Assembly (NCBI RefSeq): GCF_014596465.1 | Contig: NZ_MECK01000246.1 | Coordinates: 1-52,892 of the forward strand | Source: Streptomyces sp. CBMA123 | GTDB taxonomy: Bacteria > Actinomycetota > Actinomycetes > Streptomycetales > Streptomycetaceae | Reading direction: 5' to 3' | DNA: 52,892 bases | Shown: in pieces, positions 44,579 to 51,637 of the stretch | How the letters are laid out: every line of letters starts with the position of its first letter | How positions within the stretch are numbered: position 1 is the stretch's first letter | Position numbers and translations under genes: made by a program | Notes under the pieces: model-generated | Database searches by the model: none | The model's input: only the letters and a program-made list of their open reading frames with translations | What the model was told of the DNA's origin: nothing

Positions 44579-44749
44579 TCAGACCTCGGTGCCCACCGGG
44601 GCGAAGTCGCCGTCCGGGACCTTGTGGTCCAGGCGGCGGGTGAGGTTGGCGACGGCCGGGACGAAGTCCCCGTCCGGGACCGAGTGGTCCAGCCGGCGGG
44701 TCAGGTTGGTGACCTCCGGGTCACCGGCCTTGATGGTCGTGGTGCTCAT
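44579..44749 (-). CDS. Putative RiPP precursor peptide with two tandem 18-residue repeats
   Basis: 56 residues. After a 14-residue head (MSTTTIKAGDPEVT) come two copies of the same unit, residues 15-32 and 35-52: NLTRRLDHSVPDGDFVPA and NLTRRLDHKVPDGDFAPV. Only three of 18 positions differ. It ends GTEV. GGAGAG lies just before the ATG. A short charged peptide with a repeated core next to a HExxH peptide hydroxylase and a 2OG oxygenase is the usual arrangement of a RiPP precursor with multiple cores. The Asp, Asn, His, Pro and Phe residues in each repeat are candidate hydroxylation sites. No match to a named precursor family is claimed. Confidence 0.7.
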   Translation of the reverse strand: MSTTTIKAGDPEVTNLTRRLDHSVPDGDFVPAVANLTRRLDHKVPDGDFAPVGTEV

Positions 44750-45255
44750 GTGCTCTCCAATCGGGTTGGCGTCTGCGCGCCCGGGGTGGGCGAGCAGTCT
44801 TGCGGGGTGGTGCGACCCGGCCCGGCGGAAGACCCTTTCCGAGGGGCCGAGGGCTCGTGGGCGCCCGAAGGCGCGGGGCCGACTAGAAGCGGCCGGAGAC
44901 GATGAGTGCGGTTGCCAGCGCTATCAGCGCGAACAGCGAGAATGTGTAGGCGACGGTGACCGGTACCGGGGGCGGGACTCCGCGTGCGGCTTGATCGGCC
45001 GCGTCGCGGTACTCGTCCTGATCGTCCATGGCGTTCCTCTGCCGACCGCTGGCCGAGCGCGGCCCGCAGCGCGGCGCGACGATAGAGCCTGCAGGCGCGG
45101 GAAATGCAGTCGTCACCGATCGGGTGGCAGGTGCCCTGGTAGATGCCGCAGCCCCAGGTGTCGTCGGCGGACGGCTGAGAGTCGTACGCCGTCTCGATAT
45201 AGCAGGCCGGGCAGAGTGGGGGCGGCTCCATCCGCTGGCGGGTGGACCCCTGCAC
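44746..45255 (-). CDS. Cys-rich protein overlapping the small membrane protein gene
   Basis: The first ~75 residues look coding: CPACYIETAYDS, then WGCGIYQGTCHPIGDDC and SRACRLYRRAAL hold seven cysteines and a histidine, suggesting zinc or disulfide binding. After about 45035 the codon bias moves to the frame of the small membrane protein, and the remaining residues look like an antisense-type shadow. The frame stays open to a TGA at 44746 that overlaps the precursor ATG. Either a natural frameshift truncated the gene or the C-terminus is real. The GTG at 45255 is 4 nt after the upstream stop; an ATG at 45231 is the alternative. Function unknown. Confidence 0.45.
   Translation of the reverse strand: MQGSTRQRMEPPPLCPACYIETAYDSQPSADDTWGCGIYQGTCHPIGDDCISRACRLYRRAALRAALGQRSAEERHGRSGRVPRRGRSSRTRSPAPGTGHRRLHILAVRADSAGNRTHRLRPLLVGPAPSGAHEPSAPRKGSSAGPGRTTPQDCSPTPGAQTPTRLEST
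44883..45029 (-). CDS. Small single-pass membrane protein in the RiPP-like operon
   Basis: 48 residues: an acidic head (MDDQDEYRDAADQAARG), then a hydrophobic segment VPVTVAYTFSLFALIALATA and a short basic end (SGRF). GAGGAA lies four nt before the ATG. Third-position GC is high in this frame and collapses in the overlapping Cys-rich frame, which supports it as real coding sequence. It lies 134 nt upstream of the precursor gene; a GCGCC-UUCG-GGCGC tetraloop hairpin follows its stop. A role in export or immunity is possible but unproven. Confidence 0.6.
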   Translation of the reverse strand: MDDQDEYRDAADQAARGVPPPVPVTVAYTFSLFALIALATALIVSGRF

Positions 45256-45259
45256 GAGG

Positions 45260-45478
45260 TCACGCGGCCGATCTGCGGGTCGTGCAGTCCCGGCAGGGGC
45301 AGGTGGAGCGCACGGCGTCGATCTGGAGCAGAGTGCCCACCGACGGGGCGCGGCCGGCAGGATTGGCTGCCCGGTAGTCGGCCAGCGGGCTCCGGCCGTC
45401 CGGGGCCTGGTTCAGCTCGTGCTTCGCGGGGCCGATCACGACCTCGCGGTACTCACGCTTGGGGTTGCGTCTCGCCAT
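45260..45478 (-). CDS. Small basic protein with CPCRDC motif, first gene of the RiPP-like operon
   Basis: 72 residues with a strong ribosome-binding site (AAGGAGGA) before the ATG. The protein begins ARRNPKREYREVVIGPAKHE and ends with TCPCRDCTTRRSAA, so one CxCxxC cluster sits near the C-terminus. I do not recognise the family. It is followed after 4 nt by the Cys-rich frame, and the two share a cysteine-rich character, which may mean metal binding or redox chemistry linked to the oxygenases. Its promoter lies in the 97-bp gap shared with the end of the regulator gene, where two GTTGCAC repeats occur. Confidence 0.6.
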   Translation of the reverse strand: MARRNPKREYREVVIGPAKHELNQAPDGRSPLADYRAANPAGRAPSVGTLLQIDAVRSTCPCRDCTTRRSAA

Positions 45479-45551
45479 CGGTCTGTCCTCCTTCGCCGTG
45501 GCGGTGGGGTGCGTGATAGACCGTAGGAGTTTCAGTCCGACGCTCTCCAGA

Positions 45552-45570
45552 CAGTTGCACGCAGTTGCAC
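45552..45570. promoter_or_regulatory. Tandem CAGTTGCAC repeat upstream of the RiPP-like operon
   Basis: CAGTTGCACGCAGTTGCAC: the nine-base unit repeats after 10 bp, about 75-95 bp upstream of the first operon gene and just past the regulator stop. The core GTTGCAC recurs at 47251-47257 upstream of the regulator unit. Candidate operator of the XRE protein encoded next to it. Confidence 0.45.
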
Positions 45571-45575
45571 AGCAG

Positions 45576-46424
45576 TCACCCGAGAGAGTCAATCGCCTCT
45601 GTGATCAGGGCGCGAGCGGCGGCACCGCGTACGGCATCTGCGGACAGTTCCCCGAACCGGCTGACGTACATGGCCACTTCGGAGGGCTGCGTGATCTGGA
45701 GGTATCCGGAGACGAGTTCGACGTTGGCCTGTGACGAGTCGTAGAGCGAGAACGCTTCGACGTGCATCGAGTGGCGCAGATAGCCCCTCGGAACGATTCC
45801 CAGGCTCACGTTCGCCAGGGACGCGACAGCGATCAGGTGGGCAAGCTGGCCGGCGGCTACCTCCGTGCCGCCAAGACCGTGATGCAGGCATGCCTCCTCG
45901 ATGATGAAGGCGAAGGTCTTCCCGTGGTCTCTCAGGATCTCCTGTCGCTCCATACGCACCTGCACGGCCTCTTCCACGTCGTCCACGGCAACCCGACGAC
46001 GTTGGGTGGCTTGGAGCACCGAGCGGGTGTAGTCCCGGGTTTGGAGGAGCCCGTGCAGGATGCCAGGTGTGTACGCCCGGAACCGCGTGGTTCGCTCGTA
46101 CAACGGCAGGACCATCTCTTGGGCGCGCTTGAGCCCGTTTTGCTCCATGCGTCGCCACTCGGTGAACATGGTCTCTACCGAGCGGAGGGAAGCCACCAGG
46201 TCCGCGGCCTGGTCGTGCGCTCCGCAGGCCCGGCACCAATCCCTGATGTCATGTTCGGACGGTGCGGTGATCGCGTTCTCGATGCGGGAGCACTTCGACT
46301 TGCTCCAACCGCAGGCGAGCGCGAGAGCAGGCCCGGTGAGTCCGGAGTCCTTACGGATCTCCTTAAGCCGCTCGGCTAGAGCCTTCCGGGCCTGCTGAAC
46401 GCTCGACGAGCGAGAAGTACGCAT
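45576..46424 (-). CDS. XRE/Scr1-type helix-turn-helix regulator with DUF5753-like domain
   Basis: 282 residues. The N-terminal XRE domain (about 12-70) is KEIRKDSGLTGPALALACGWSKSKCSRIE in part. The C-terminal ~190 residues match the DUF5753 ligand-like domain of Scr1-family regulators (YERTTRFRAYTPGILHGLLQT, quoted in part, then FIIEEACLHHGLGG and HSMHVEAFSLYDS). These are abundant in Streptomyces, often next to DUF397 or DUF6879 genes, as here (9 nt after the DUF6879 stop). It probably controls the downstream RiPP-like operon. Confidence 0.88.
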   Translation of the reverse strand: MRTSRSSSVQQARKALAERLKEIRKDSGLTGPALALACGWSKSKCSRIENAITAPSEHDIRDWCRACGAHDQAADLVASLRSVETMFTEWRRMEQNGLKRAQEMVLPLYERTTRFRAYTPGILHGLLQTRDYTRSVLQATQRRRVAVDDVEEAVQVRMERQEILRDHGKTFAFIIEEACLHHGLGGTEVAAGQLAHLIAVASLANVSLGIVPRGYLRHSMHVEAFSLYDSSQANVELVSGYLQITQPSEVAMYVSRFGELSADAVRGAAARALITEAIDSLG

Positions 46425-46433
46425 CTCGTTCGG

Positions 46434-46946
46434 TTACTTGAGCACATAGCCCTCGTGCGGAGTCGCCCTATGCCAAACGGTCTCGAAGGCGTTCTTCACG
46501 AGCTGAACGACGGCAGGTTCGGTGGTCCACTCACGGTCCACCACATCCCCGTCCCCCGAGAAGAAGGTGAACATGATCTTGGAGTCATCAAACATCCACA
46601 GGTCAGTTCCGGGCAGGGCAATGTCTGCCGCCAGCCGACGCGGAAGCCAGCGAACCTGCTCGCCGATGGCCACATTCAGGAACGTCACGTGGTGCTCGTA
46701 GCGGATGTACTCCGTGACCGGCTCGGAGACGATCCGAGCGCGACGCATGACCACGCCACGGCGAATCGCCTCTCCGGCGAAGTTGGTCCACCCCTGGAAC
46801 CACTCCGGCCGGTCGTCCGGGTTGTAGCGAAGACCCTCCCGATAGCGCTGGAACTGAGGGTCGTTCGGCGTGTAGTTGTCGCGCATCTCCAGGTGCACGG
46901 CAGAGAACTTGGCCTCTGCCATGGCCGTGGCGATCGGGTTGGCCAC
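46434..46946 (-). CDS. DUF6879 family protein
   Basis: 170 residues from a GTG with AGGAG four nt upstream. The pattern AEAKFSAVHLEMRDNYTPND, with RRARIVSEPVTEYIRYEHHVT and DLWMFDDSKIMF, is typical of DUF6879. These proteins accompany Scr1-type regulators and are thought to act as their partners, perhaps as an anti-regulator or toxin-like component; the biochemical role is not established. Middle gene of the three-gene regulatory unit. Confidence 0.85.
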   Translation of the reverse strand: MANPIATAMAEAKFSAVHLEMRDNYTPNDPQFQRYREGLRYNPDDRPEWFQGWTNFAGEAIRRGVVMRRARIVSEPVTEYIRYEHHVTFLNVAIGEQVRWLPRRLAADIALPGTDLWMFDDSKIMFTFFSGDGDVVDREWTTEPAVVQLVKNAFETVWHRATPHEGYVLK

Positions 46947-46954
46947 GCTACTCC

Positions 46955-47221
46955 TTACTCGTCCTCTTGAGTGGCCAGCCTTGCGGCGAGGTCCACGATG
47001 AACTTGATCATCTCTTCCGGGAGGCGGATCACGGTCTCGTGGCCAGGCACGTCAGTCGAGTGACCGGGGACCGAACCAACCTCCTTGCAGCGACTCAAGT
47101 CCTCATCGCCGGCCTTGTAGGACTGGATGAGCAGGTCACCGTTCTCCGGGTCGCGCCAAATCGTCGGCGAGTCGACCTCTGGCGTGTTGGAGATGATCCC
47201 GATGAACTCTAGAGGCTGCAC
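46955..47221 (-). CDS. Small protein of the Scr1/DUF6879 regulatory unit
   Basis: 88 residues from the GTG at 47221, which has GGGAG close upstream. It starts QPLEFIGIISNTPEVDSPTI, similar to small FIGII proteins that precede DUF6879 genes in Streptomyces, and ends in a helix (RLPEEMIKFIVDLAARL). An ATG at 47272 would add 17 residues across the palindrome in the promoter, so I prefer the shorter form. Its stop is 8 nt before the DUF6879 start. Function unknown. Confidence 0.7.
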   Translation of the reverse strand: MQPLEFIGIISNTPEVDSPTIWRDPENGDLLIQSYKAGDEDLSRCKEVGSVPGHSTDVPGHETVIRLPEEMIKFIVDLAARLATQEDE

Positions 47222-47249
47222 GTTGCTCCCTGGGACTCTGGTTCCGCGT

Positions 47250-47261
47250 GGTTGCACAACC
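47250..47261. promoter_or_regulatory. GGTTG-CA-CAACC palindrome at the regulatory-unit promoter
   Basis: A perfect 5-bp inverted repeat with a 2-bp centre contains the GTTGCAC core also found twice at 45552-45570. It lies about 25-35 bp downstream of a TATACG -10-like hexamer (minus strand, 47285-47280), so a protein bound here could block transcription. Confidence 0.45.
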
Positions 47262-47406
47262 GATGGGCTCATCCTGGCCCGTATACGACCGGCCTGTCAG
47301 GCACTTCCTCTTCTGACGGACCGCCAGCTCGGCGACGGCGAGTCTAGTGCCGCATCAGGCGACGTTCGCCCTGTCGTGATATCCCGTCCGGTTGTCGTGC
47401 CGGACG

Positions 47407-47520
47407 GGATTGGGCCCCGTCCCCGCCCTCGGCGCCCACACCGACGCCGCCCTGCGCACCCTCGGCTACCCCGACGAACGCATCGCCGCCCTCCGCGCGA
47501 GCGGGGCGCTGGGGGCGTAG
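47407..47520 (+). pseudogene. CaiB/BaiF CoA-transferase, C-terminal fragment
   Basis: The plus-strand frame reads GPVPALGAHTDAALRTLGYP, then DERIAALRASGALGA and TAG. This is the characteristic end of class III CoA-transferases (LGEHTDEVLAELGY, IAALRAxG). It has no start codon or ribosome-binding site. Together with the fragment at 41672-42061 it shows that one gene once spanned this position. The hairpin CCCGTCCGG/CCGGACGGG at 47382-47407 lies at the junction. Confidence 0.8.
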
Positions 47521-47697
47521 GACGCGCGAGCGCCGCCGGGGGCGCGGGTTTCGGCATCTCCCGTTCGGCGGTTGGCGTGCGCCCGTACCCTGGAGGCTGC
47601 TTCCGGGGGCGCGGCCCAGCAGCTGACGAGCACAGTGCCATGACGATCCGTCAATCAGTGCACACGGCAGGCTATGTGGACATGATGGGGGGCTCGC

Positions 47698-48414
47698 GTG
47701 GGATCGGCCGGGCGGAGCGGAACGGGAACCGGGGCCGGGACGGCCCGGGTCGAGGCCGGCCGGGGCCGTCCGGAACCGGCGCTGGTGGTGCTGCGGGGGT
47801 GGCTCGGACTGGCCTCGGCTCTCGCGGCGCTGGTGGTGGTCGTGCTCGGGGTGCGGTACGCCGGGGACGGCGGGCCCAGCGGGGTGGACGCGCCGATCCA
47901 GGACGCGCTGTACGGGGTGGAGCCGCCGTGGCGGTACGCCGCCCGGGCGCTGGACTCGCTGGGGGAGCCGGTGGGCGCCGGGTCCCTGGTGATGGCCACC
48001 GTGGCGTGCTGCCTGCTGTTCCGGCGGCCGCGTGAGGCGGTGTTCGCCGCCGTCGGCGTCGGCCTGCCGGTGGTGGTGGCGACGCTGCTCAAGCACGTGG
48101 TGGGGCGCACCATCCACGGCGCCGAGAACCTCTCCTACCCGAGCGGGCACACCGCCTTCCTGACCGCCCTCGCCCTCGTGGTGGCGCTGCTCGTGAGCGG
48201 CCCCCGCGCCGTGCCGGTGCTGGTTGTGGCGGTGGTGGCCGGGGCCGCGATGGGCTGGGCGCAGGTCGCCCTGGGCGCCCACTACCCGACCGACACCCTG
48301 GCCGGCGGGTGCACCGCGCTGGCGCTGGTGCCGGTGACCGGGTGGCTGGTCGACCGCGCGGCCGACCAGCTGGCGGGCCGGTCGGCCGACGACGTTCGGC
48401 GGGCGGAGAACTGA
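47698..48414 (+). CDS. PAP2 family membrane phosphatase
   Basis: 238 residues with about six hydrophobic segments. The PAP2 phosphatase motifs are LKHVVGRTIHG (KxxxxxxR type), YPSGHTAF (SGH) and LGAHYPTDTLAGG (HxxxD). Such enzymes dephosphorylate lipid phosphates, such as phosphatidate or undecaprenyl pyrophosphate. The GTG at 47698 has a G-rich ribosome-binding region. Its position next to a polysaccharide cluster would fit a role in lipid-carrier recycling, but the genes are convergent and the link is only positional. Confidence 0.88.
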   Translation: MGSAGRSGTGTGAGTARVEAGRGRPEPALVVLRGWLGLASALAALVVVVLGVRYAGDGGPSGVDAPIQDALYGVEPPWRYAARALDSLGEPVGAGSLVMATVACCLLFRRPREAVFAAVGVGLPVVVATLLKHVVGRTIHGAENLSYPSGHTAFLTALALVVALLVSGPRAVPVLVVAVVAGAAMGWAQVALGAHYPTDTLAGGCTALALVPVTGWLVDRAADQLAGRSADDVRRAEN

Positions 48415-48421
48415 CGAGACG

Positions 48422-49804
48422 TCAGGCCAGCCGCCGGAACACCGGCTTCACCGGTCGGCCGCCCAGCCAGGGGGTGGGGTCACCCGCGTCCAGGGCCTTC
48501 CGGTACACGGCGCAGGCCCGGCCCACCACGTCGACGGTGTGCTCGATGTCGTCCTCGTCGAGCGCGCTGCTCACCACGAAGGACGGGGCCAGCACCCCGC
48601 CGGCGAGCAGCTGGCGCAGGAACAGGGTGCGGTACTGCTGGGACGGCTGGAGCATCGCGTCCAGGGTGGCGAAGACCAGGTTGCTGGCCCGGCCCCGGAC
48701 CACCACGTGGTCACCGACGCCCATGCCGGCGGCGGCCTCGCGGACGCCGGCGGCCAGGCGCTCGCCGAGGGCGTGCAGCCGGGCGGTGACGCCCTCCTCC
48801 ACGTAGGTGGTCTGGACGGCCATCGCGGCGGCCAGCGCGTGGGTCTCCGCACCGTGGGTGGTGGAGAGCAGGAACACCCGGTCGCCGGAGTGGCGCAGCC
48901 CGCCCCGCTCCATCAGGTCGCGGCGCCCGGCCAGCGCGGAGACGGCGAAGCCGTTGCCCAGGGCCTTGCCGAAGGTGGAGAGGTCGGGGACGACGCCGTA
49001 CAGGCCCTGGGCGCCGGCCGGGGACCAGCGGAGGCCGGTGATCATCTCGTCGAAGACCAGCAGGCAGCCGTGCCGGTCGGCCAGTTCGCGCAGGCCGGCC
49101 AGGTAGCCGGGCGGCGGCTCGCGGTGGCCGGCGGGTTCGAGGATCAGACCGGCGATCTCGCCCCGGTGGCGGGTGAGCAGTTCCTCGGTGGCGGCGAGGT
49201 CCCCGTAGGGGAAGGCCACGGTGAGTTCGGTGGTGGCGGCCGGGATGCCGGCGGACATCGGGGTGGTGCCGATGAACCAGTCGTCGACGGAGAAGAACGG
49301 CTGGTCGCCGCAGACGGCGATCCGGGAGCGCCCGGTGACGGCGCGGGCGAGTCGCACCGCGGCGGTGGTGACGTCGGAGCCGTTCTTCGCGAACTTGACC
49401 ATCTCGGCGGTCGGCACCGTCTCCAGGAAGCGTTCCGCGGCCTCGACCTCCACGATGGACGGCCGGACGAAGTTGCCGCCGCGGTCGATCTCCCGCCGCA
49501 CCGCTTCGAGCACGCGCGGGTGGGCGTGGCCGAGGCTGACCGACCGCAGGCCGGAGCCGTACTCGACGTAGCGGTTGCCGTCGACGTCCCAGACGTGGGC
49601 GCCGCGGCCGTGGCTGATCACCGGGGCCAGGTGCTCGGGGTACTGGTCGTCGCCCTTGGCGTAGGTGTGGGCGCCGCCGGGGACCAGGGCGTGCAGCCGC
49701 TCGTTCGCCGCCCGCGACCGGGGCAGGGAGAACTCGTCGGTGGCGCCGGGGTTCACGCCTTCGGGGTTCACGTCTTCGGGGTTCACGTCGGCCTCAGCTC
49801 TCAC
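48422..49804 (-). CDS. Class III aminotransferase (glutamate-1-semialdehyde aminomutase-like)
   Basis: 460 residues. The PLP lysine is Lys280 in STFGKALGNG; FDEMITGLRW (Asp/Glu switch) and GGNFVRPS are conserved. Its length and sequence resemble GSA-2,1-aminomutase, but the surroundings are sugar genes, so it more likely makes an amino sugar or amino-alcohol unit of a surface glycan. The N-terminal tail contains NPEDVNPEGVNPG, from three 15-bp repeats (49751-49789). The GTG at 49804 overlaps the RmlC-like gene by 11 nt, so the two are coupled. Confidence 0.87.
   Translation of the reverse strand: MRAEADVNPEDVNPEGVNPGATDEFSLPRSRAANERLHALVPGGAHTYAKGDDQYPEHLAPVISHGRGAHVWDVDGNRYVEYGSGLRSVSLGHAHPRVLEAVRREIDRGGNFVRPSIVEVEAAERFLETVPTAEMVKFAKNGSDVTTAAVRLARAVTGRSRIAVCGDQPFFSVDDWFIGTTPMSAGIPAATTELTVAFPYGDLAATEELLTRHRGEIAGLILEPAGHREPPPGYLAGLRELADRHGCLLVFDEMITGLRWSPAGAQGLYGVVPDLSTFGKALGNGFAVSALAGRRDLMERGGLRHSGDRVFLLSTTHGAETHALAAAMAVQTTYVEEGVTARLHALGERLAAGVREAAAGMGVGDHVVVRGRASNLVFATLDAMLQPSQQYRTLFLRQLLAGGVLAPSFVVSSALDEDDIEHTVDVVGRACAVYRKALDAGDPTPWLGGRPVKPVFRRLA
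49751..49789. repeat. 15-bp direct repeats in the aminotransferase N-terminal coding region
   Basis: GTTCACGCCTTCGGG, GTTCACGTCTTCGGG and GTTCACGTC run head to tail and encode the N-P-E-x-V tract near the N-terminus. Whole-unit changes would keep the frame. Confidence 0.8.
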
Positions 49805-50345
49805 GGTGGCGCAGGGCCTCGGCGAGGCTCGGTGCCTCCTGGTCCCGCTGGGACATCGAGGTGGCCGGCAGCGGCCATGGGACGGCGAGTTCCGGGTCGT
49901 CGAAGGCGATCGTCACGTCCTCGGCCGGGTCGTGCGGGCGGTCGATCCGGTAGGAGACGTCGGCGGTGTCGGTCAGCGCCTGGAAGCCGTGGGCGCAGCC
50001 CGCCGGGATGTACACGCTCGCCTGGGTCTCGCCGGACAGCTCGAAGTGGGCCTGGCCGCGGTGGGTCGGCGAGTCCGGCCGCAGGTCCACGACGACGTCG
50101 AAGACCCTCCCGTACGAGCACCGCACCAGCTTGGCCTCGCCGGCCCCGGAGCGCAGGTGCAGTCCGCGCAGCACGCCCCGGACGGAGCGGGAGACGCTGT
50201 GCTGGACGAAGGCGTTCGGGTCCAGGCCCACCGAGCGGATCACCTCGGCGTCGAAGGTGCGGCAGAAGAAGCCGCGTTCGTCGGCGTACGGCGTCGGCTC
50301 GAACAGGTACGCGCCGGCGATCGCCGGGACTTCGGTCACCTTCAT
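49794..50345 (-). CDS. RmlC-like dTDP-4-dehydrorhamnose 3,5-epimerase
   Basis: 183 residues, the usual length. FEPTPYADERGFFCRTFD begins the cupin (residue 16 onward), VLRGLHLRSG carries a catalytic-type histidine, KLVRCSYGRVFDVVVDLR the central strand, and IPAGCAHGFQAL the second His region. The usual RGLHxQ glutamine is Arg here. It could supply a dTDP-6-deoxysugar for the adjacent glycosyltransferase. The ATG overlaps the pyruvyl transferase stop (ATGA). Confidence 0.88.
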   Translation of the reverse strand: MKVTEVPAIAGAYLFEPTPYADERGFFCRTFDAEVIRSVGLDPNAFVQHSVSRSVRGVLRGLHLRSGAGEAKLVRCSYGRVFDVVVDLRPDSPTHRGQAHFELSGETQASVYIPAGCAHGFQALTDTADVSYRIDRPHDPAEDVTIAFDDPELAVPWPLPATSMSQRDQEAPSLAEALRHRES

Positions 50346-51637
50346 GGCGCCTCCCTCAGGACACGGGCCGGGGCATCGGTGCGGGTGTGGCCGGCCGTCA
50401 GGACGGCCGCGGTCAGGGCGGCGAACTGCCGCTCCAGGAGCCGGGTGGCGGCCCGGTTCCGCTCGGCGAGGGTGCGCCGCAGCTCGGCCGAGCGCCGCTC
50501 CAGGGCCCGGAACTGCTGGATCAGCCGGTCGGCGTCGACCTCGCGGGCCGGGTGGCAGTACTCCCCCAGCCCCATCCGGTCCATCAGCGCGTCGCTCTTC
50601 GCCGCGTAGCTGAGGGCGAGCGTCGGGGTGCCGGCCTTCAGCGCGCAGACCAGGTTGTGGTAGCGGGTCGCCACCACGGTGTCGGCGGCGGCCGTCTCCC
50701 GCATCAGGTCGGCCAGCGAGGCCGGTTCGGCGGCGGTGACCAGCGGCGAGCCGACCGCTTCGCGGATCGCGGCGACCACCGGCAGGTCGACGTCGTCGCC
50801 TACGAGCAGCCGGACCGGCCGGCCGTCCGCGACCAGCGCGCGGACGAAGCGGATGGTGCCGTCCAGGTAGCGCCGGTGGATCTCCTCGGCCCTGGCCCGG
50901 TCGTCGTTGCCGCCGTGGAAGGCCATGACGCCGACGCAGACCGGACGCGGCGCACCGGAGTCCTCCGGTACCGGCGGCGTGGGCAGGGCGAAGGCGAGGT
51001 CGGGGTAGACCTCGTCCCGCGCGGTGTCCACGCCCATCCCCCGGATCGCCTCGCGGGACAGCGCGTCCCGGTACGAGCGGTACGCGGCCAGCCGCGCCGA
51101 CCAGCGCACCAGGGCCCGGGTGGCCCGGTCGCGGATCGGGGCGGCGCCGACGCCGACCAGCGCCACCCGGGTGCCGAACAGCCGGCCGGAGGCGCAGAGC
51201 AGGAACAGCGCGTACGGGAAGCCCCACGGCCGCAGCGGCAGGGTGGCCTCCAGGACGCCCATGCCGGGCACGATCACCACGTCGTGCCGGCGCACCCAGG
51301 CGGCGGTGCGGACGGCGTCGACGAGTTTGCCCAGGCCCTTGCCCGCGATCGCGCCGGCCCGCGAGGCGGTGCGGTACTCCCCCCGGTACCAGTGCAGCCG
51401 GGTCGCGGGGATCCGGTACCGGGCGGTGACGGCCTCCGGTCCGCCGCACAGCGCGTCCACGTGCGCCTCGGGGTGCTCGGTGCGGAGGTAGCCGAGGACG
51501 GCCTCCAGCGAGCCGTCGTTGCCGAGGTTGCCGGAGCCGAGCAGCCCGAACACGCCGACCCGCAGTGGGACTCGGTCCACGGCTCGGCCCGGGACGTGAC
51601 CCGCGGACCGGTCCGCGGCCCGGTCCGGGAACGTCAT
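50342..51637 (-). CDS. Polysaccharide pyruvyl transferase family protein
   Basis: 431 residues. The C-terminal signature TRYHNLVCALKAGTPTLALS (near 330-350) followed by YAAKSDALM is the WcaK/CsaB pyruvyl-transferase family pattern. The N-terminal half has the Rossmann-like FGLLGSGNLGNDG motif. Such enzymes add pyruvate ketals to exopolysaccharides or cell-wall polymers, making them anionic. Both ends overlap neighbours by ATGA, so it is in a fully coupled glycan operon. Target sugar unknown. Confidence 0.88.
   Translation of the reverse strand: MTFPDRAADRSAGHVPGRAVDRVPLRVGVFGLLGSGNLGNDGSLEAVLGYLRTEHPEAHVDALCGGPEAVTARYRIPATRLHWYRGEYRTASRAGAIAGKGLGKLVDAVRTAAWVRRHDVVIVPGMGVLEATLPLRPWGFPYALFLLCASGRLFGTRVALVGVGAAPIRDRATRALVRWSARLAAYRSYRDALSREAIRGMGVDTARDEVYPDLAFALPTPPVPEDSGAPRPVCVGVMAFHGGNDDRARAEEIHRRYLDGTIRFVRALVADGRPVRLLVGDDVDLPVVAAIREAVGSPLVTAAEPASLADLMRETAAADTVVATRYHNLVCALKAGTPTLALSYAAKSDALMDRMGLGEYCHPAREVDADRLIQQFRALERRSAELRRTLAERNRAATRLLERQFAALTAAVLTAGHTRTDAPARVLREAP

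Larger units (their letters stand above)
42062..47406. mobile_element. 5.3 kb lower-GC island inside the CoA-transferase gene
   Basis: All genes between the two CoA-transferase fragments run on the minus strand and have lower GC than the flanks, most clearly at 45500-47300. The island carries Scr1/DUF6879-type regulatory genes and a RiPP-like operon. The middle of the CoA-transferase gene (about 230 codons) is missing, so this is a replacement, not a clean insertion. I found no integrase, transposase, tRNA or convincing flanking direct repeat. The breakpoints are estimated from loss of protein similarity, to within a few tens of bases. Confidence 0.6.

Noticed and set aside
44579..44749. Tandem repeat as a CRISPR-like or purely DNA-level repeat
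   Set aside because: The two units preserve the reading frame and amino acids while differing at synonymous and a few coding positions, which fits a protein repeat.
42062..47406. Integrative element with tRNA attachment site or insertion sequence
   Set aside because: No integrase, transposase, tRNA, terminal inverted repeats or flanking direct repeats were found; the island is inferred from the split gene and composition only.
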